Source: Acanthosepion pharaonis (lineage: Eukaryota > Mollusca > Cephalopoda > Sepiida > Sepiidae). Taken from it: a stretch of DNA of 64,000 nucleotides. Of this stretch, positions 12,045 through 24,240 are shown in pieces. The notes beneath the pieces are model-generated. The model did not search any database, was not told where the DNA came from, and worked only from the letters and a program-made list of their open reading frames with translations. The position numbers and the translations under genes were made by a program. The DNA lies in assembly GCA_903632075.3 (NCBI GenBank), contig CAHIKZ030000954.1:1014501-1078500 (forward strand), written 5' to 3'. The number at the start of each line of letters is the position of its first letter. Position 1 is the stretch's first letter.

Positions 12045-13470
12045 CAAAATCAGTAAAGTTCTTTGTGTTTCTGTAGCATCAGAGTATGTTAGTTCTGGTG
12101 ATGAATTGTCTCCTGTAAGATTAGGAGGGTTAATTCGTTTGAAGCTACTTTTAACCATTGATATGAAAAAATGGTTGTTTACAGATAACAGTTTAAACAT
12201 TACTGAATAATGTAGACGCCCTCCATGTCTTCCATATGGAAGTCTAAATCTGGCGAGTCTGTTTAAGAACATGGCTCAAGTTCTCAGGCTAATATCTTGG
12301 TTTTGAAGCATCTTAGGCGTACCTTCGTCAAGTATAGTAAGGCAAACTCCAACCGATGCGGTTGTATTCGTTTTTACACAAAAAAAGAAAGAAAAATCCT
12401 TACGAAATATACCAGTCAATCTATTCCCTAGCTATGGTCAGAATAAACTCTATAGCCTTGGTTGGCAACCAGTCTAGGAGAATGGTATCTCTGAATTCAA
12501 AATCGTTTTTGCATCGAACTAACAACACCATCCTGTAAAAATCTACTTGCTATAGAAACCACTGTAGCAACACCTACCGTATCGAGGCTGTGACATTATT
12601 TTCATGTTAGGACGGACGTCATAAAAAGGGAGCTAACTCACTCCCTAGACAGGAACCAAATTATTCCCCTTCATCAGAACTCTCTAGGAAAACAGAGAAG
12701 AAAATTATTTCTTGATGACAGTCATGAATTCCCATATGTTGCCTATCGAATTATTAATCTATAGTGGATATAAGAAGGCATATTTTAAAATGTGCTGCAA
12801 ATAAAATATGCAATATTCACAAACATAAATTATAAGAAATGGCCAAATGGTAACAATATTCATGACAAAAATACATGTTTGAAAGAACAAATAAAATTTT
12901 ATATACACAATTTACAATTTCTTTATTTATAATGATGTGTGCAAAAGTATATTTAAGAGAAAAAGTTCCTTGCTGTTTTGGAAATGTTCAATGTCTAGAA
13001 AGTTGTCTGACTTTGATTAAAAAGGTTGAATTTAACTTAGATAAAAGTTTGTTTGTTTTTTCTATGAAAGATGTTGAGTGAAAAGGTTTGTTGTGTAAAT
13101 TTTTCTAATCTCTCATAAAGGAAGTTTGTTTCTTCGGCATCTCTCTGAAGCAATAATTCCTGTGTATATCTTTCACGTGTGTGAGTCTCAATTACGACGA
13201 GAATTCGTTCGCCATTTCTATTTATAGTTTTTTTTAACAACCAAATCGGCTCAACGGGGCTTGGTAGCTGTTGCGAATGTTGTATTTTTTAGCCAATAGG
13301 ATTTCTTGAAACATTTAAATTAGGGATGAATTTGAGAAAGATTTTTTTACGTCAGCTGAGCCTAATTTGCACAAAATTTGATTGTTTTGTTATGAAAATT
13401 CCTCGAAGTTTATTTTATATTTAACAACCAATGAAATTCAAGAAAATGTTTGAAATTGAAATGAGGGTTA
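12045..13470. other. Intronic sequence, nothing recognised
   Basis: AT-rich, with short open frames lacking motifs. No CUB-like exon with matching phases was found. Confidence 0.5.
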
Positions 13471-13474
13471 CTAA

Positions 13475-14153
13475 AAATCCAAAAGTAATCCATAAGTAAT
13501 CCATAAGTAATCCATAAGTAATCCATAAGTAATCCAAAAGTAATCCATAAGTAATCCATAAGTAATCCAAAAGTAATCCAAAAGTAATCCATAAGTAATC
13601 CATAAGTAATCCAAAAGTAATCCATAAGTAATCCAAAAGTAATCCAAAAGTAATCCAAAAGTAATCCATAAGTAATCCATAAGTAATCCATAAGTAATCC
13701 AAAAGTAATCCATAAGTAATCCAAAAGTAATCCATAAGTAATCCATAAGTAATCCATAAGTAATCCATAAGTAATCCATAAGTAATCCAAAAGTAATCCA
13801 AAAGTAATCCATAAGTAATCCATAAGTAATCCAAAAGTAATCCAAAAGTAATCCATAAGTAATCCATAAGTAAATAAGTAATCCAAAATTAAATAAGTAA
13901 TCCATAAGTAATCCAAAAATTAATCCATAAGTAATCCATAAGTAATCCATAAGTAATCCAAAAATAATTCTTTTTAATCCATAAGTAATCCATAACCATA
14001 AGTAATCCAAAAGTAATCCAAAAAGTAATCCATAAGTAATCCATAAGTAATCCAAAAGTAATCCATAAGTAATCCATAAGTAATCCATAAGTAATCCATA
14101 AGTAATCCAAAAGTAATCCATAAGTAATCCATAAGTAATCCATAAGTAATCCA
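13475..14153. repeat. 11-bp minisatellite, about 60 copies
   Basis: Unit taagtaatcca, with a common variant aaagtaatcca. A few interruptions lie between about 13865 and 13990. The minus strand has no stop in any frame of the unit, so three overlapping long frames (repeating W-I-T-Y-G-L-L-M-D-Y-L) appear; they are a by-product of the repeat. Confidence 0.97.
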
Positions 14154-14399
14154 CTGGTCATGTTTTACATCTATTGTTATCCAATAGTAAATAAAATGTA
14201 TAAAGGTTCGAATTGTGTGTTCGTTCTTATTTGACACAGCTAAGCACACACAGAGACGCAACAACTCCACAACAGAATTTAGAGCCCTCATATAGATTTA
14301 TGTCTGTGATACATTTTCCTCCATCTATTTGCTTAACTTACTGCTTTCCTATGCTTCTCTTACCAGTGGTCTAAAAATTATTTTTTTCTGTATTAATTA

Positions 14400-15115
14400 C
14401 TAGCAGTAGAGCCTGGCGTTGCCCGGGGATGTAACAATAAAAGAGATAGATCAAGTATCGTCCATCATAAAGACTGAAAAATAAAATTGACAAAGATTAT
14501 TGTTTAAGGTTGACGGACACGCATGTCTTGGGTTTTTTATTTCTCTTTTTTTTTCTTTTTTTTTTTACGAATTGGTCAAACTCAAACAAAAACATTGTTT
14601 TCAACCGTTATGAAACTATCGATTGAATAGAATTTTATTATAAACAATTGTCTTGTAAATGGAATTTTTAAAGCATTCAGAATGTAAAAATAAAGAAAAA
14701 AGGGTGCAAGACAATAAGAAACACTACCTGCCAAAAAAAAGTGAAGTTTTGTTGAAATAGGTTGAAAAATGTAAGAAATCCGATCCCATATATAAACGAA
14801 CACACACACACATACACACACACACACACACACACAAACAACCTGGGTTTTATAATAAGTATAATTTGATATGAGTTGTCCCCCTTTCATTCTGGCGACA
14901 GAATCGTGTTTTCAAATTGATTTCATGCAAAAACAATTGTGTTTTTTCCAATTTTGGCGCTGTCAGAACCACCGCAAGGTAATTTTACGTTGTCCTGTGA
15001 AGTTTTGTTGAAATCAGGTGAAAAATGTAGGAAATCCGATCCAATATATAAACGTACACACACACACACACACACAATCTGCGTTTTATAATAAGTAAGA
15101 TTTGACTCTCTCTGA
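14400..15115. repeat. Dispersed repeat with two direct subunits and (CA)n
   Basis: Begins 'agagcctggcgttgcccggg' and contains two direct copies (about 14730-14875 and 14995-15110) of 'gaagttttgttgaaat', 'aaatccgatccnatatataa', a (CA)n run, and 'ttttataataagta'. Likely the 3' region of a retroelement or SINE; family not identified. Confidence 0.6.
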
Positions 15116-15960
15116 TGTGTACATGTTTTGGCGAGTCTTAGTTGTAACGGTCTGAACTGGAAGAACTAGAGAGAATGTTGCTCGTCAGCACATTTTCCAT
15201 GTAAATAGCGACAGACCAGCGACGTTGAGTCCGTGAGAAATGAGTGGAATTATAATTCATCAACTACAAGGCTGCATAAACACCTTTGAACTCTGTCAGG
15301 ATTGGAAAGCAGCTGCAATCCAGATATACACCATTTTCCTTTGTCTAATCCAGAATTTTTCAACCGGTACGCCCCGGGAGCATTAAAATGTAGCCAAGGG
15401 TACCCCAAATTAAAAGAAGAGTAATTTATGAATTATTTTAATATTTAAATAAAAATCTTTATTTTAAAAAAGCTAGAGACACCAAGCACATGACTTCTAT
15501 GTCTAAGTCAAGTCTTTGCCATTTGATATTTTCAACTAGATGTTAAATTCCTTAATCTTTTAAGAAATGGATAATCCTTTCCCTTTTGCCTTCTCTAAAA
15601 AAGAGTTCTTCATAAATCCTTTTAAATGAAAACCGTACCTCTTTGGGAATACTAAACCAAAACTTCATATTTTCAAATTTCGTAACTAATTTATCCTTAT
15701 TAAAATTTAAAGTGCACTCCAGATTTTTAGTTATTCTACAAGTGCGTCCAGAAGTTAAAAAAAAAAGATTGAGAAACACTGGTCTCATCTAACCTTTGTA
15801 ATGATTGAGCATAGCAGATGGCGTCAGATACTTCTTGTAGCGATGTAAGAAGCCGACCAAATTTCCAGCATCTTTAGCGATGAATCGTATAGATGTGCTC
15901 CAGATGAGGAGTAAACTTGAGTCCTAAGTGATGCTCAAAACAAGGAACGCCTTTTGCATC
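15115..15960. other. Intronic sequence, nothing firmly recognised
   Basis: No domain or splice-flanked exon seen. A minus frame at 15552-15788 has no motif. Confidence 0.45.
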
Positions 15961-16075
15961 CGTTAATCGTTCAGACATTGTTCAGCATTCACTGCCATAT
16001 AGAAAATTAGATATTACGTAACACCTTTCTTTGTCTCTAGCGACATTTTCTTATTTCTTTTAGTTTCTCTAAGGT
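15960..16075 (-). mobile_element. RTE-like LINE fragment
   Basis: Shares 'cattcactgccatatagaaa', 'atattacgtaacacctttct' and 'ttgtctctagcgacattttc' with the minus fragments near 44350-44420 and 48700-48790, which adjoin recognisable LINE coding sequence. Confidence 0.5.
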
Positions 16076-16329
16076 AACTTCCGGTAAACATGGACTTCGC
16101 TACCCGCAAAAAAAATCAGAAAATCAAAAGGACGGTTTTGCCTATGACACTCTTCGGCAATGTTGATTGTTTTTAAAAGCAATTATTAGAATTGTTATAA
16201 AACCTAAACATATGAGGAAAGTGAATTTATTCATCTTTTTCTTCTTGAAAATTTACAACAAAGAAATTAAACACTATTTATTTATCTGATTATTTATATA
16301 CAAGAATAATTTTATAGTAGCTTAAAAGC

Positions 16330-16900
16330 CATTCTATTGGGCGGCACTTAATGTTAGATCCTACGAAGGGCTCTTGACTCGGCATTCATCACAATGAAGA
16401 GTAGATGCGATGTGCAACAATAAACTACAGAAGAATTCAAGATGGATCGCTGCATTTATACATTGTATTAATATTCAAGCTTACATTTTAAAAGTTTAAC
16501 GATAATTCTTCTGCCACCATTTAATTTAAAGACAATTTGATGTATGTAGGTCCTTACTTTCCGGACAAACAATTATTTTTATTTCATGGGTGTCTTTCGC
16601 AAGTAATTTCAATTATTCCCAATTTATTTATTTCCAAGTTATAAAAATCATTAACGTACAAAAAATTCGTCGCAAAAATCACCGGAAACAATCGCAGTAA
16701 GGAAAAGTTGGGAATCCAAAATTTTAGGATTGGGGGTCTGGATCCGTCCGGGAATGTTTGTTTTTTTTTTATTTTCTCACAGAGTCAGCCTGATTCCCAA
16801 ATTGATATATGTTGGGCTACGGCTTCTAAGAATAAAGTTGAAAAAGTGCAACACAGTGAAACACTGACATTCGCATTTATTATATGGATGTATAACATTT
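16330..16900 (+). repeat. Dispersed repeat A, copy 1
   Basis: Direct copy of 24465-24995, aligned over about 550 bp ('gggcggcacttaat', 'gtagatgcgatgtgcaacaa', 'taggtccttactttccg', 'aaaattcgtcgcaaaaatca', 'tgttgggctacggcttcta'). No coding sequence. The two copies flank four CUB exons, so they are not LTRs of one element. Confidence 0.75.
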
Positions 16901-17645
16901 CCAAAAATAATATAATTTAATCTAATGCAATACAATATTTATAATTTACCAATTTATAATGAAAGAAATATGAAAATAATTTATTTATAAACATTTACTA
17001 AATTATTAAAATATGTGAACCAGTTATAAGGAAATCCTTATTTATTATTTTGTAAATTTTGAATTAATTAGCAATTAGCCAATGTTTTGCCAACGATTCC
17101 AGTAAACAATATAAAATGGAGCTAACCCTAGCCTACCTTAGCGCTGGAAAAAGTTATATTTATTATAAAGGATAGTTACAAGCGAGAGGGGGAGATGGGG
17201 TGTGTTTATTTTATTATCACACCAACCATTCCAATAAACAATATAATAAATAGTGTAAATAAACACTCAAATAAATAAATAATGTTTATCATTTATGTTG
17301 TTAGTTTCCAAGAACAAAAAAAATTGTATAAATTGACTTTCATATGTTTAGGTTTTATTAAAATTCTAATCATCGCTTTGTAAAACAATAAACATTGCCG
17401 AGGGAGTAAAGGTAGTTAAAATAAAAGCGGTGTCATGGGGAAAACCTTCCTATTGACAATCCGTATGTTTTTGTTTTTTTTGTTTTTTTTTGTTTTTGTT
17501 TCTTGTAAACACGATGTTTGTCGATCTTCTGCTATTCCGATATGTCTTCAACTTTCTGTGTCATATTTTCCGTCACCTATGTGTGTGTATGTTTACCTTT
17601 ATTAGACAAAATTTAATATATGCATATATTTTTTTTTCTAATCAG

Positions 17646-17798
17646 GTCATAATAAAGAGGCGAAAGTGCTGCGCCGTTGGTGTGGAAAAGAGACTCCGCA
17701 TTTTCTCAGCAGCCAGTCAGCTTTCGTCATTGAGTTTTTCACAGACAATTCCTACGAGTACAAAGGTTTTAAAATCCGGCTCCGGTCTGTCAAAAGAC
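17646..17798 (+). CDS. CUB2, last exon
   Basis: 153 nt, acceptor taatcag, donor gtaagt at 17799, phase 1 both sides. Encodes LRRWCGKETPHFLSS with the fourth cysteine, then IEFFTDNSYEYKGFKIRL. The F-T-D Asp completes the calcium site, and K-G-F-K-I is the final strand. The linker VKRRD joins CUB2 to CUB3. The preceding intron (9999-17645) is one of the longest in the gene. Confidence 0.92.
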
Positions 17799-17904
17799 GT
17801 AAGTTAGACAACACACACACACACATAAAAAAAAAAAAAACTCTTACCGTTCTGGAAAACAAATTCGGTGTTTACACTTAGTGTATCAGCGGCTGGACGC
17901 GATG

Positions 17905-18185
17905 CGTGATGTAGCGTTAATAGAATGCTGAATTTGTCTTACTATTTTATTATTTTATATTAATTAATATGTTAATATGCCAGATATGTTCGCCAAACAA
18001 ATTTTTGTAGGATATATTTGTGGCATCCTGTTAGAGGTAGTACAGTATTTCTTTTTTAGGAGTGCTTTCCCACTTGTTTACAACTTGATGGTAAAGGTTT
18101 GCATTTTATACCGGCGATATAAGTCGACCCTTAGTTTTAGAAATTTAGGCTTGAAAAGACAGGTCCAGCGCAGTTTACGGTAGAT
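17905..18185 (+). repeat. Dispersed repeat B, copy 1
   Basis: Matches 46945-47245 and, inverted, 61230-61400: 'atgctgaatttgtcttac', 'aggatatatttgtggcatcc', 'gtgctttcccacttgtttac', 'gatataagtcgac', ending 'cgcagtttacggta'. The outer word resembles the inverted 'tactgtaaattg' of the other copies, suggesting a TIR element of unknown superfamily. Confidence 0.65.
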
Positions 18186-18332
18186 CTTTGAGAGAATTAG
18201 AACAGTTGGTATGTTTTAAAAAAACATACTTCATTTAGCTATCTATTGTAGACATTTGTACTCTTTTTATAACAATGTAGTAAACAGTAATGTAATTGCC
18301 AAAGCTATGTTCTTATAATTTCTGTTTCGCAG

Positions 18333-18420
18333 GAGATGTATGCGGTCCGGCTGGATATTTTGCTGTCAAGGGCGAAATTAAATATCTATCTTCACCTACG
18401 ACCTTATCGCCACTATACAG
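18333..18420 (+). CDS. CUB3, first exon
   Basis: 88 nt, acceptor tttcgcag, donor gtaaaa at 18421, phase 1 in and phase 2 out. Encodes DVCGPAGYFAVKGEIKYLSS with the first cysteine, then SPTTLSPLYR, the usual opening strand without the aromatic-Pro pair. Only 232 bp of intron separate it from the next exon, and the phases agree. Confidence 0.88.
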
Positions 18421-18652
18421 GTAAAACAGAATTTGTTTTTCTTTTACAAGTCTAAATATGTATGTGTCATAAAGCGATCGAAGATTTTAGACGCTTTGCG
18501 TTTTGAAAATCACGCTTTAAAAATCATAAAACTAGTGTATGATAAAAATGTTATTTTATGGTTCTATGAATATGTATTTCGTTTTGAGAACTGACGCCCG
18601 TTCCCGAATAAGTACCTATTCAAAAAGAGATAACCTATGGATTATCTTTCAG

Positions 18653-18774
18653 ATCTGCATCCTGTATGTGGCTGATTGAAACTAATCCGGGAGACATCCT
18701 CAAAATAGAAGTCATCTTTTCATCTCTCGGCCAGTCTCCAGTTTGCGACAATACATATTTTAAGGTTTATGACG
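18653..18774 (+). CDS. CUB3, middle exon
   Basis: 122 nt, acceptor atctttcag, donor gtatga at 18775, phase 2 in and phase 1 out. Encodes SASCMWLIETNPGDILKIEV (second cysteine and Trp) and ends VCDNTYFKVYDG with the third cysteine. The residue three after the cysteine is Thr, not Asp, so the first calcium ligand position is lost. Confidence 0.9.
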
Positions 18775-19790
18775 GTATGACATTTACTTATTTATTAGAT
18801 TTTCTATTCGAAGCAACGTCTGTTGTGCTCGGGTTTGTTTTACAATTTCTTTTTGAAAATATGTCAATAAGCGTTTATTAGAAAACGCCAAGATCTGATA
18901 ATTCTGGGGGGTCTTTTTTTCCATCAAACGCTAACGTCCGTAATTTTAATGTACGGAAGCATAAAATGATTAAAAAAGTATTAAATTGCATTTTTTGCCG
19001 ACTATAAACTCAATTTTTGGTCAGATTTTAGCAGCAGTTTGATAAAGAATCAAAAATGTTTCTCTCGAACAGTCAGTCGTGTATCTTTTTTTAGCTGGGT
19101 TCCAGTTAAGTGATAAGGTTTTGCGGGTTTCACCGAAGAATGCTGTCAAACAGATGAAATAAAAAAAAAATTAACAGTATAGAGCGTATCATATTGCAGT
19201 TTTTTTTTTTTTGGTTTTTGGTTTTTTGCAACCAGCTCGGAGGGTTAACGGGTAGGGTTTTGGTTTTATGATGGACACTAAAGAAAAACATCTCATTCTC
19301 ATGACCTTATGTGGTGGGAAAAAAGACTTCAGTAGATTAAAATTATGAACGTCAGCTTTTAACGGCGATTAATAACAGAAAAGAAAGAAATTCTTAGCAA
19401 TAAAAAGTGTACGCTTCTATCGCAACTTTTCATCTCTGACAACATTTTTCGATTCCAAACGAAAGAAGCCAAATCGAAAATACTGTAACAGCCTCGTTTT
19501 CATCTACAGTCATGTCGTTTAAGAAAAATTAGACTCAGTGGGAAAAAAGAAAAGAAAAGACGAAACAAGAAACTTTTCTAAAAACATATTTAGACAGATT
19601 TAAGCGTGATTTTATTTATTCCTGGCAATATCAATAAAATAAAAATTTTAAAATTACCGCGACTAATTTTAAACATATTCTAAATCAATATTTTCAGAAT
19701 TTATTGATGAATTTGCGTTATTCTTTCATCTTTTTTTATTTAAATTTTTTTTTAAATGCTAAAAAACTGTAACATTTTCTTTAAGTTTCC
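18775..19790. other. Intronic sequence, nothing recognised
   Basis: AT-rich with T-runs; no repeat family or exon recognised. Confidence 0.45.
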
Positions 19791-19795
19791 TATAT

Positions 19796-20300
19796 ATGTA
19801 CCTATATAGCGATGTAATTCTGAGAGAATTAGAAGTCCTACCAGGATTCATTATTGGCGTCCACAATCTTAACAACATAAGATATGCAGATGACACAGTG
19901 TTGATAGCAGGTGTAGCGAAGGAAAGCAAGAAGAAAGGACTAAGTATAAACTACAAGACAGAATACATGGTTATCAGAGGTGTCCAAAATGCAAATTACA
20001 AATTGGGGATACTAAAAACAGAAAAGTGGTGACATTTAAATATATGGGAAGTCTTTTAACAGAGGAGATAATGTGCGACACTGAGATCCGAAGACGTATT
20101 GGAATGGCCAAAGATGCCTTCCAAAAGCTAAGCAGAGTATTAAGAGACAGAAAAATTTCGTTAGCAACAAAGAAAAGAGTACTAAATTGTTGTGATATCT
20201 GTCCTCCTATATGGCAGCAAATACTGGACAATCTCTCAAAGATGGAAAACAGATTTGAAGTAACAAAAATGATGAATCCATCTATTCACCTCAAGCTTTA
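19796..20300 (+). pseudogene. RTE-like reverse transcriptase fragment
   Basis: Reads NLNNIRYADDTVLIAGVAKE, with Y-A-D-D as the catalytic motif of the reverse transcriptase palm, then GLSINYKTEYMVIRG. A frameshift near 20030 leads to FKYMGSLLTEEIMCDTEIRR and AKDAFQKLSRVLRDRKISLA, the downstream thumb region usual in RTE-like non-LTR elements. The N-terminal endonuclease and most of the RT are missing. Confidence 0.85.
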
Positions 20301-20399
20301 TGTTAATTAGTAAGGCTTGTATCAGTAAACCGTTGTTGTCTAAAATATTCTTATAATCTAAACGTATTTGCTGGCTTTAAATAACCTTCAACGATTTGA

Positions 20400-20945
20400 T
20401 AAGGCTTAAAAAACGATCCAACAATCTATCGTTAAAGATGCTTGTAAAATCGTTGGCTTCTACTGCTGCAGAAATTATCTGACTCCTCCTGCCATGCTCT
20501 CTTACCTAATCTCTACTTTCCAGTCTCAACTAAGTTCAAAAGTTTTTGCACGACATTGTGTGTAGTATATTGTTTTTTTGTTTTTCTTTTTATCCTTCAA
20601 CCCCTTTCCTACAAAGCAAAGAGTTTCTAGACTCTCTCGCTAACCTGCCACTATTTTCATGACTGATATTCGGGTTAACTACATTCCTGTGTCCAGTCAG
20701 CTTCTTTCCCAGAAATGTTCCAACGTGGAACGGATTCCTGAGCTAATGCTCCTCTGATCATTACAATCTTAAACTCTTCAAGTCAAATTAACCGTCACCC
20801 CCTCCTACATATCATCATAATACGCAATCCTTGCTGCCTCCGTATACACCCTTATCGAATCCCTATTCACTAATACTCTACCTTGACTGGCACTTAGGCC
20901 TTGTATTTGTTGAACAATAGTAAAAAGAAAAGCGAAATCTCTGGG
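20400..20945 (+). mobile_element. CR1/Jockey-like LINE 3' end
   Basis: Coding remnants IVKDACKIVGFYCC and SDIRVNYIPVSSQLLS, then 'cattacaatcttaaactctt' and a tail 'accttgactggcacttaggccttg' comparable to 240-328 and 59680. Reading frame is broken repeatedly. Confidence 0.55.
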
Positions 20946-21189
20946 AGATAATAAAAATAAAATAAATCTAGGAAGAGTTACCTGATGTATCCGCGATTAA
21001 CCAATACCGACATGTAAGAACGACGCTGATTGGCTAGCATAATGCAACCGTTGTACGTCTAGAGTACCACGTGACAGTGGGGCTTTTCTCGACACCTTAA
21101 AAACGCTCCGTCATTCTTTTTGTCGTCGGCTTTCCTCGAAACTTAGCTGAAGGATGTATGTGTGTGTATTGTCTCCATTTTATACCCCC

Positions 21190-22050
21190 CCCCCATTTTT
21201 AGCTTAACCCCACTCCCTTCCCTTGTTAGGTGAACAAAGATGTCAATTCTCTGGTGGATGCGGGATGCTTTACGTATTTGGTGATGTGTTTGAATGAGTG
21301 GTTGGACGAATGTTTGTTTAAGTTACTTAAGATACCGCATTAATTTCGTCCAGTTAAATGATGTTTCTGTCACTATTAAATATTTGGGCGGGGGGGATAT
21401 TGCTAACACTATTTTTTTTTTTAGTTTCTTATAAATATATATATACATTACATTGTAAATACACATTGGGGTTAGGTTTTTAAATTGTTGTTTTATTCCT
21501 TTCCCATCACAGACAAAAATTGTACATATGGAACTAGTTAGGACATCATAGAAATTCTGAGGTATTATGGTGGATGTAGTAAGAATGGTAAGTAAGAATG
21601 TCATATGGAGTACGGTGGAATAATGGATAGCGGCTCGGATTGTGGAATAGGAGATCCGAGTTCGAATTCCAGTCGAAACCATTACATTCACTTACGTGCT
21701 AATAACCTTGAGAAAAGTATGAATTCTCTTTTTCTCTCCCCAGCTATGGGTAAATAGTAGGACAGACCGCGTATTATATCCTTGGATAGCAACTGGTCTA
21801 CCGCAGAAAGAAATGGACACTTAACAATCTGCCTCGAAAGATACATGATCGCCTAAGCGTGTATCACGCATGGCACATAACTGACTGAAGTAAGAATATG
21901 TTGTTTTGGTGTAAGGTATACTGTAATATGTTTCGGTCAGTAATTGTGGCTAGCTAGGTTTAATTATAAGACAGAAGAAAACCAACCATCCCCATTCCCC
22001 TTTTGGTCTCTTGACATATTTCTGTATTTTACAGAATATCAGGTTGAGAA
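21190..22050 (+). repeat. Dispersed repeat C, copy 1 (SINE-interrupted)
   Basis: Matches 25640-26140 in inverted orientation: 'gttaggtgaacaaagatgtc', 'ttaaatgatgtttctgtcac', 'tgtacatatggaactagtta', 'ggtattatggtggatgtagt', 'gttttggtgtaaggtata'. A third partial copy is at 22080-22215. Long and non-coding. Confidence 0.7.
21601..21888 (+). mobile_element. tRNA-derived SINE with target duplication
   Basis: Head contains ggtggaataatggatagcg (A-box region) and gagttcgaattccag (B-box). Flanked by agtaagaat at 21591-21599 and 21889-21897. The inverted repeat-C copy near 25745 lacks the insert and has a single agtaagaat, an empty-site comparison that fixes the boundaries. Confidence 0.85.
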
Positions 22051-22079
22051 ATTACAGCTAGAGGACTTATGCTCATCGG

Positions 22080-22430
22080 GCCCTTTTTATTTTCCCCTCT
22101 CTTTAGTTTAACCCCATTCGCCTTCTCGTTAGGTGGCCAGAGATGTCAGTTGTCTGGTCGATGCGGGACGCCTTTCGTATTTCGAGTGTGCATTTTGTAT
22201 TTGTTGTTATGTTTGAATTAATTTTTCCTTCTAGCGTCAACCATTCTGGTAGAATGAGTGATGCTAGACTCAAGGAGAGCAACACACTACGCCTTCTTGG
22301 CCTCACGTTTTCCACTAACTTGAAGTGTAGCGAATACATCGAACCAATAGCTGCATCTATTGCAAGGAAAGTTGGGTCACCGTATCGTGTCAGAAAATTT
22401 TCCTAGTCAGAATCCGTCTTGAGCATTCAC
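22080..22430 (+). mobile_element. Repeat C fragment joined to CR1-like LINE fragment
   Basis: 22080-22215 is repeat C ('gttaggtggccagagatgtc'). From about 22230 the frame reads ARLKESNTLRLLGLTFSTNL then KCSEYIEPIAASIARKVGSP, the conserved connection region of CR1/I-like reverse transcriptases. Stops 140 bp before the CUB3 last exon. Confidence 0.75.
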
Positions 22431-22570
22431 AAGTTATATAAATTGTATAATTATTATAACTGACTCAAATATTAAATTTTGCTTTTACGAAAATAAATGT
22501 TCACATTTAAATCTGAATAAAATGTATTTCTTTTAACTGTTTTACTTGTTGTGTCTTTACACCCGCCCAG

Positions 22571-22717
22571 GACTAACTGAAGACGATCAATTATTGGGAT
22601 TCACTTGTGGGAATCGAACTCCAACCTACATATCAACGGGACAACACATGCTCCTCACATTAAAGTCATCTAACGAAAGCAATGGATTTTTTATGAGCTA
22701 CACCGCTTTAACAAGGG
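22571..22717 (+). CDS. CUB3, last exon
   Basis: 147 nt, acceptor cgcccag, donor gtaaat at 22718, phase 1 both sides. Encodes LLGFTCGNRTPTYISTG with the fourth cysteine, then LLTLKSSNESNGFFMSYTAL. The Asp of the usual F-x-S-D motif is absent (K-S-S-N). NES is a glycosylation sequon; NRTP is a weaker one because of the proline. Confidence 0.9.
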
Positions 22718-22869
22718 GTAAATATGAATTAATTGCAATCGTTATACATGTAATAGCTTTTTTTTCTGTCAGTAACGTATTTGCGTTAATTCGCGATTCA
22801 ATTGATAATTCAGATCTTCAGGATTTTCAATGTATTTTTGTTAAAAGAAGCATTCCCAGCACTTTTCTA

Positions 22870-23045
22870 ATCTGAAATTATTATCGTGAATTCATTTAAA
22901 ATACAATTCATCGTAAAACCATTTATGTTGCAATTCTGTCGTGAAATTATTTACAATGTAATTTTGTGAATTCGTTTAAAATACAATTCAGTCGTAAAAT
23001 CATTGCCAATGCAATTCTGTCGTGAAGTCATTTACAATGCATTTA
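22870..23045. repeat. Degenerate tandem repeat, about 30-36 bp unit
   Basis: Several imperfect copies of 'tcgtgaaatcatttacaatg' and 'caattctgtcgtgaa', directly after the CUB3 last exon. Confidence 0.6.
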
Positions 23046-24000
23046 TATAATATTTAAATTTTGTTAATACAATTTTTCTTCATTAATAATCACTAATAAT
23101 ACTTTTTTTACTTATTTTTCCCTAATTTTTAATTCATAACATAGAGATTGAATACTGGTTATAACTAAAACCTTAGATTAGAAACAGAACGACAAAGACG
23201 GCCATGATAAAGCCTATTTCAAGACGAATTTAAAGTAAGACAATCACTTAACAGAAACAGATAAAGATATCTGAGTAGCTCACATGAAAGGCTTGAACAA
23301 ATAAAGCTGCAATCTAAAAAAAAACATAGGAGTAAAGAAACTGATTAATTAAATGATTCATTTTGCTCGTAAACAAAGTTTGTCCAAATGCAGATATTTG
23401 TCTAGATTAATAGGAAGTAATCACTCATAAATTTGCTAACTCAAGTTGATTTGTCTCCTTTCCAACTAGAGATGGGTCAAGAAATATATTAATAAATACA
23501 AATTGATAATTATTATTATGATTTGATAATGATTATAACCAAAATCTATTTGGTTGAGTCGTAATTAACTTCCGGTTTTGGGAACTAATTGTAGTGATGA
23601 ATATATCATCTTAACTATTAACTATACATTGCATGTAAGAATAAATTTTTGTACACTTAGGTTTTGAAACCACACTCAGAGCAAATGAGATGAATTACAA
23701 CAACTGCACGTCTCCTAAGAACCTTCCCAATAATTTCTGAAATTTTCCATTTTTAGCAAGTCATGTCAGTACCTAAAGATCCTTCGGATTTTGGAGGTTT
23801 TCGAATTTGGGAATTTCAGGTAAAGGATACTCAACCTGTACGAAATTTTTAGAGAAAATGTAAACAAAAATGACATTTATAATTCATATAATGAGAAAGA
23901 TGGGCTTGAATAATTTAACACTCACAAGACGTGATTGAAGACAAAATGGAAAACAATGTCGAACCTACTTAGAGAGTTTGAGTGAATGGATGGCGGAACA
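23045..24000. other. Intronic sequence, nothing recognised
   Basis: AT-rich; a stretch near 23560-23640 resembles 43500-43600 weakly. Confidence 0.4.
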
Positions 24001-24009
24001 GTTTAGGAG

Positions 24010-24240
24010 AGATAATAAAAAGACAAAATTTATTAAAAGCTACAAAGGACCGGAAATTGTGGAGAGCCATGATCGTCAACGTCCTGAGGAGTCACCGAAC
24101 ATAGAAAACATTTCCTTTCAACAAGATCTTGGGGATTTTTCTCGCTAAAAGAAGTATAAAAGCAAATGCTGATCATTTGAAAGAAATGATTAAACGTGCG
24201 AGTTTTAATTAAATTCAAATTTAATAAGAGTAGTTAGGTT
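24010..24240 (+). mobile_element. RTE-like LINE 3' end
   Basis: 'agctacaaaggaccggaaat' and 'tggagagccatgatcgtcaa' encode the R-A-T-K-D-R-K-L-W-R-A-M-I end of RTE-like ORFs. The same sequence appears at 50340-50390 with an (ATT)n tail. Confidence 0.6.

Noticed and set aside
13410..14291. Five overlapping minus-strand frames of up to 227 codons
   Set aside because: Product of the 11-bp minisatellite being stop-free in all minus frames; no non-repeat domain or splice context.
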